Source: DATKYK01 sp034430255
GTDB taxonomy: Bacteria; Chloroflexota; Dehalococcoidia; E44-bin15
Length of the DNA stretch: 15,434 nucleotides
Reading direction: 5' to 3'
Assembly: GCA_034430255.1 (NCBI GenBank)
Contig: DAOUEU010000163.1
Coordinates: 1 to 15,434, forward strand
Part shown: positions 13,557-15,434 of the stretch, piece by piece
Numbering within the stretch: position 1 is the first letter of the stretch
Layout of the letters: every line of letters starts with the position of its first letter
Made by a program: the position numbers and the translations under genes
The notes under the pieces: model-generated
The model's input: the letters and a program-made list of their open reading frames with translations, nothing else
Told to the model about the DNA's origin: nothing
The model's database searches: none

Positions 13557-14834
13557 ATGGAAATTGAGATATATTTTAAGTTTATACTTAGCTTCGCGTT
13601 GATCCTAATCGCCGCCCGACTGGGAGGGGAGATTGCGGAACGCTACCTCAAGCAGCCAGCGGTTCTGGGGGAACTGGTGGCTGGTATCGCAATATCACCA
13701 TTTGCCCTCGGTGGGCTTATCTTCGGGAATGACCCCATAATACTGAACTTCGCGACTATCAGCGGTCAGTTCGTTGAAACTGGAGAGGCCGTCTCCGAAT
13801 TCCATGTCATGGAGGTTATCTCCGAGCTGGCCGTTATCGCACTACTATTCGTGGCCGGCGTGGAGACCAATGTCAGGGATTTTGTAAGGCAGGGGAAAAC
13901 CGGGACACTGGTAGCGGTGGGTGGGGTTATCCTACCCTTCGTATTTGGTTATTTAATCACCAAGCTCTTCTACCCCGATGGCCCTTCAACCGCGTGGCTA
14001 TTCATGGGGGCGGTTCTGGTAGCCACCAGTATCGGGATAACGGTGAGGATACTGATGGATATGGGGAGGCTAAATACCAAGGCGGGGACAACTATACTGG
14101 TTGCTGCGGTTATCGATGACATCATCGGCATAGTGATCCTATCCGTTATCGCCTCGATGGCGTCGACGGGTACAGTGGAACCCCTGCAAATTGTTCGCAT
14201 TACCCTGATAGGTTTTGCTGTCTGGTTGGCCCTGCTAATAATCGGGGTCAGGTTTCACAAATATATATCGAAGATATTCCTGAATCCGTTCAAGCGGTCG
14301 GGCACTATGCCTATAGTGGCAATTCTCATCGGCTTTCTTATTGCCTATCTGGTTACGCTGGTAGATTTACACCCAGTGGTGGGTGCATACGTGGCCGGGC
14401 TGATGTTCGCTGCCTGTGGAGAGAAAGAGGAGATAATCGAGAAAACGAGGCCTATAATGCTCTTCCTGGCCCCATTCTTCTTCTGCTATCTGGGAATGCA
14501 GGTCGATATGCCTCTTCTGGCCTCGGCTGCCTTGATCGCCTTTATCCTTATCGTTCTAGCTACAGTGGGAAAAGTAATCGGTTGCTACCTCCCTGCCAAG
14601 TTCGTGGGGCGACTTTCCAATACCGAGGCGATTATCGTGGGTGTGGGGATGGTGCCACGTGGAGAGGTGGGACTTATCGTCGCTGGTGTGGCCCTGCTGA
14701 TCCCTGGGGCACTGGGAACCGGGGATATGGCAAGCCAGCTGTTTGGGGCTGCAGTGGCGGTTAGTCTGTTTACCACGCTAATCACCCCTACGATGCTGAA
14801 GCCCTTTTTCGGGAAGAAGTTGGCTAAGACCTGA
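13557..14834 (+). CDS. CPA2-family Na+(K+)/H+ antiporter
   Basis: This 425-residue inner-membrane protein has about 12 to 13 transmembrane segments and the family's conserved features: RLGGEIAERYLKQPAVLGEL near the N-terminus (21-40, the first crossing helix region), LLFVAGVETN (96-105), TSIGITVRIL (157-166), the ion-binding Asp pair in AVIDDIIGIV (D187, D188) and the late GMVPRGEVGLI segment (364-374). The double Asp suggests electrogenic exchange, as in NapA/NhaA-like proteins, but that is by analogy. A hydrophilic stretch at about 55-88 between early helices is longer than usual. There is no C-terminal TrkA-N or CBS domain on the protein; the regulatory CBS module is encoded separately just upstream. 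AGGAAGAG precedes the ATG by 9 to 12 bases. Confidence 0.95.
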   Translation: MEIEIYFKFILSFALILIAARLGGEIAERYLKQPAVLGELVAGIAISPFALGGLIFGNDPIILNFATISGQFVETGEAVSEFHVMEVISELAVIALLFVAGVETNVRDFVRQGKTGTLVAVGGVILPFVFGYLITKLFYPDGPSTAWLFMGAVLVATSIGITVRILMDMGRLNTKAGTTILVAAVIDDIIGIVILSVIASMASTGTVEPLQIVRITLIGFAVWLALLIIGVRFHKYISKIFLNPFKRSGTMPIVAILIGFLIAYLVTLVDLHPVVGAYVAGLMFAACGEKEEIIEKTRPIMLFLAPFFFCYLGMQVDMPLLASAALIAFILIVLATVGKVIGCYLPAKFVGRLSNTEAIIVGVGMVPRGEVGLIVAGVALLIPGALGTGDMASQLFGAAVAVSLFTTLITPTMLKPFFGKKLAKT

Positions 14835-15023
14835 CCTTGCCTGATATCGTTGAGATATATAGGTGACCTACGGTATCGTTGATTTCGCTTTTTTAATATA
14901 CCGGGAGCTCTACAGAGAAACAACATCGGATAAGTTTAGAGATAGCATCGACGCCATACTGTAGGTTTAAATAGGTATATATTAGACAGGGGAGTTCTCT
15001 GATGTAATCGGAGGCAGGGGTCT

Positions 15024-15039
15024 CTCCGACATGTCGGAG
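15024..15039. repeat. 16-bp perfect palindrome with a third complementary arm
   Basis: CTCCGACATGTCGGAG is its own reverse complement. A further TCGGAG at 15008-15013 can also pair with the CTCCGA arm, so two exclusive hairpins are possible in RNA. As DNA it would suit a dimeric repressor site. No function can be assigned from the sequence. Confidence 0.6.
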
Positions 15040-15155
15040 CAGAAATACATATCAGGGCGGATGAGTAGGAAATGTTACGATTGCTTTCCCCGAGGTTGAC
15101 AGTTCAGCCAACACTTCGGCCTATAGCGGGTGCGCAATGTTGGGTTCAATGAGCC

Positions 15156-15183
15156 AGTGATAATGTGTCACTAACGTATCACT
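15156..15183. repeat. Inverted repeat upstream of the tRNA-Arg promoter
   Basis: AGTGATA (15156-15162) and TATCACT (15177-15183) are complementary across 14 bases, and a third arm TCACT (15168-15172) can pair with the same left arm. It lies 25 bases before the tRNA-Arg -35, where an activator or repressor site could be, but the arms are short. Confidence 0.35.
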
Positions 15184-15207
15184 AATATACTTGACGGGTA
15201 CACTGCC

Positions 15208-15237
15208 TTGCCACCAGCGCTACAAATGCAGTATACT
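15208..15237 (+). promoter_or_regulatory. Promoter of tRNA-Arg(CCG)
   Basis: TTGCCA (15208-15213) and TATACT (15232-15237) are 18 bases apart. Seven bases (AAAAACA) separate the -10 from the mature tRNA 5' end, so transcription starts at or just before it. A stronger-looking TTGACG at 15191 has no -10 at a proper distance. Confidence 0.65.
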
Positions 15238-15244
15238 AAAAACA

Positions 15245-15316
15245 GCCCCTGTAGCTCAGAGGATAGAGCACCAGCCTCCGGAGCTGGGGGCGAGCGTTCG
15301 AGTCGCTCCAGGGGCG
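15245..15316 (+). tRNA. tRNA-Arg (anticodon CCG)
   Basis: This 72-base cloverleaf has acceptor GCCCCTG/CAGGGGC with discriminator G, D-arm GCTC-AGAGGATA-GAGC, anticodon arm CCAGC-CTCCGGA-GCTGG and T-arm GAGCG-TTCGAGT-CGCTC. The anticodon is CCG, reading CGG for arginine. CCA is not encoded. A20 in the D-loop, an arginine identity base, appears to be present in AGAGGATA. Confidence 0.96.
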
Positions 15317-15356
15317 TTGTTCTCAAAGAGGAGTACTGGAGCGGCACCGGGTTGCC

Positions 15357-15434
15357 ATGGACTTGCGTCAACAGTACTGGGATACAATAGGGATACTAGC
15401 CAAGGAGATGGTTAAGAATGTTCATGATGCTGGC
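15357..15434 (+). CDS. 5' end of an unrecognised gene, cut by the window edge
   Basis: A frame from ATG at 15357 stays open to the edge for 26 codons (MDLRQQYWDTIGILAKEMV and on). The composition looks like a real amphipathic helix (W, I and L spaced on one face), but no family can be named from so little. No good Shine-Dalgarno lies before this ATG. Alternatively, translation could begin at ATG 15418, in another frame and 10 bases after AAGGAG (15402-15407). It starts 40 bases after tRNA-Arg and might share its transcript. Confidence 0.4.
   Translation, partial: MDLRQQYWDTIGILAKEMVKNVHDAG

Larger units (their letters stand above)
14835..15207. other. Non-coding stretch between the antiporter and tRNA-Arg
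   Basis: No frame of convincing coding character occurs in these 373 bases. They hold a 9-base direct repeat TATCGTTGA (14845-14853 and 14874-14882), a T run (14889-14894) without a good stem before it, a 16-bp perfect palindrome at 15024-15039 and an inverted repeat at 15156-15183. A clear intrinsic terminator for the antiporter was not found. Confidence 0.6.

Noticed and set aside
14835..14894. Intrinsic terminator after the antiporter, suggested by the T run at 14889-14894
   Set aside because: No stable stem directly precedes the T run; TAGGTGACCTA nearby is too short and too far upstream.
15332..15380. Repeat AGTACTGG at 15332-15339 and 15373-15380
   Set aside because: Eight bases, one copy inside a likely coding frame; chance is sufficient explanation.
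15191..15415. 74-codon plus-strand frame with APVAQRIEHQPPELGA
   Set aside because: This is the classic false protein read through an arginine tRNA, here tRNA-Arg(CCG) at 15245-15316.

Overview
The window looks like a chromosomal piece of a bacterium, most probably a member of the Chloroflexota (Dehalococcoidia-like). This rests on the gene order dprA-topA-xerC-aroQ-M24 peptidase-efp-xseA-xseB, the wording of EF-P (KIGRGSAQ at its tip) and mid-range GC. The taxonomic call is an inference from memory of such proteins and could not be searched. Most of the window is ordinary core genome. One short stretch between two serine tRNA genes looks foreign.

Left two thirds (1 to about 8976, all minus strand, so transcription runs right to left): a tightly packed operon. 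It starts at a good promoter just upstream of dprA and continues dprA, topA, xerC-type recombinase, aroQ and an M24 aminopeptidase with junctions that overlap or sit 1 base apart. A short AT-rich 77-codon gene follows, then efp, xseA, xseB, a PHP-domain phosphoesterase and a PurN-like formyltransferase cut by the window edge. The operon mixes DNA processing and topology (DprA, TopA, Xer, exonuclease VII) with the shikimate pathway, peptide turnover and translation. From 9084 to 10412 a monocistronic B12-binding radical SAM gene has its own near-consensus promoter.

Middle (10700 to 11910, minus strand): tRNA-Ser(GGA) and tRNA-Ser(CGA) share a 32-bp direct repeat that covers their 3' halves and runs into the trailers. 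Exactly between them lies one low-GC gene encoding a nucleoside-deoxyribosyltransferase/TIR-like nucleotide-hydrolase domain fused to a helical region of unknown type. This architecture resembles predicted nucleotide-targeting immune effectors. The tRNA-bounded single-gene cassette is the most interesting item in the window.

Right part (11950 to 15434, plus strand): an ion-homeostasis cluster of a CaCA-family cation exchanger with a TTG start, a stand-alone two-CBS protein and a CPA2-type Na+/H+ antiporter, started by an extended -10 promoter. About 370 bp of non-coding DNA with palindromes follows, then tRNA-Arg(CCG) with its promoter and the first codons of an unrecognised gene running off the right edge. 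No CRISPR array, rRNA, insertion sequence or transposase was seen.
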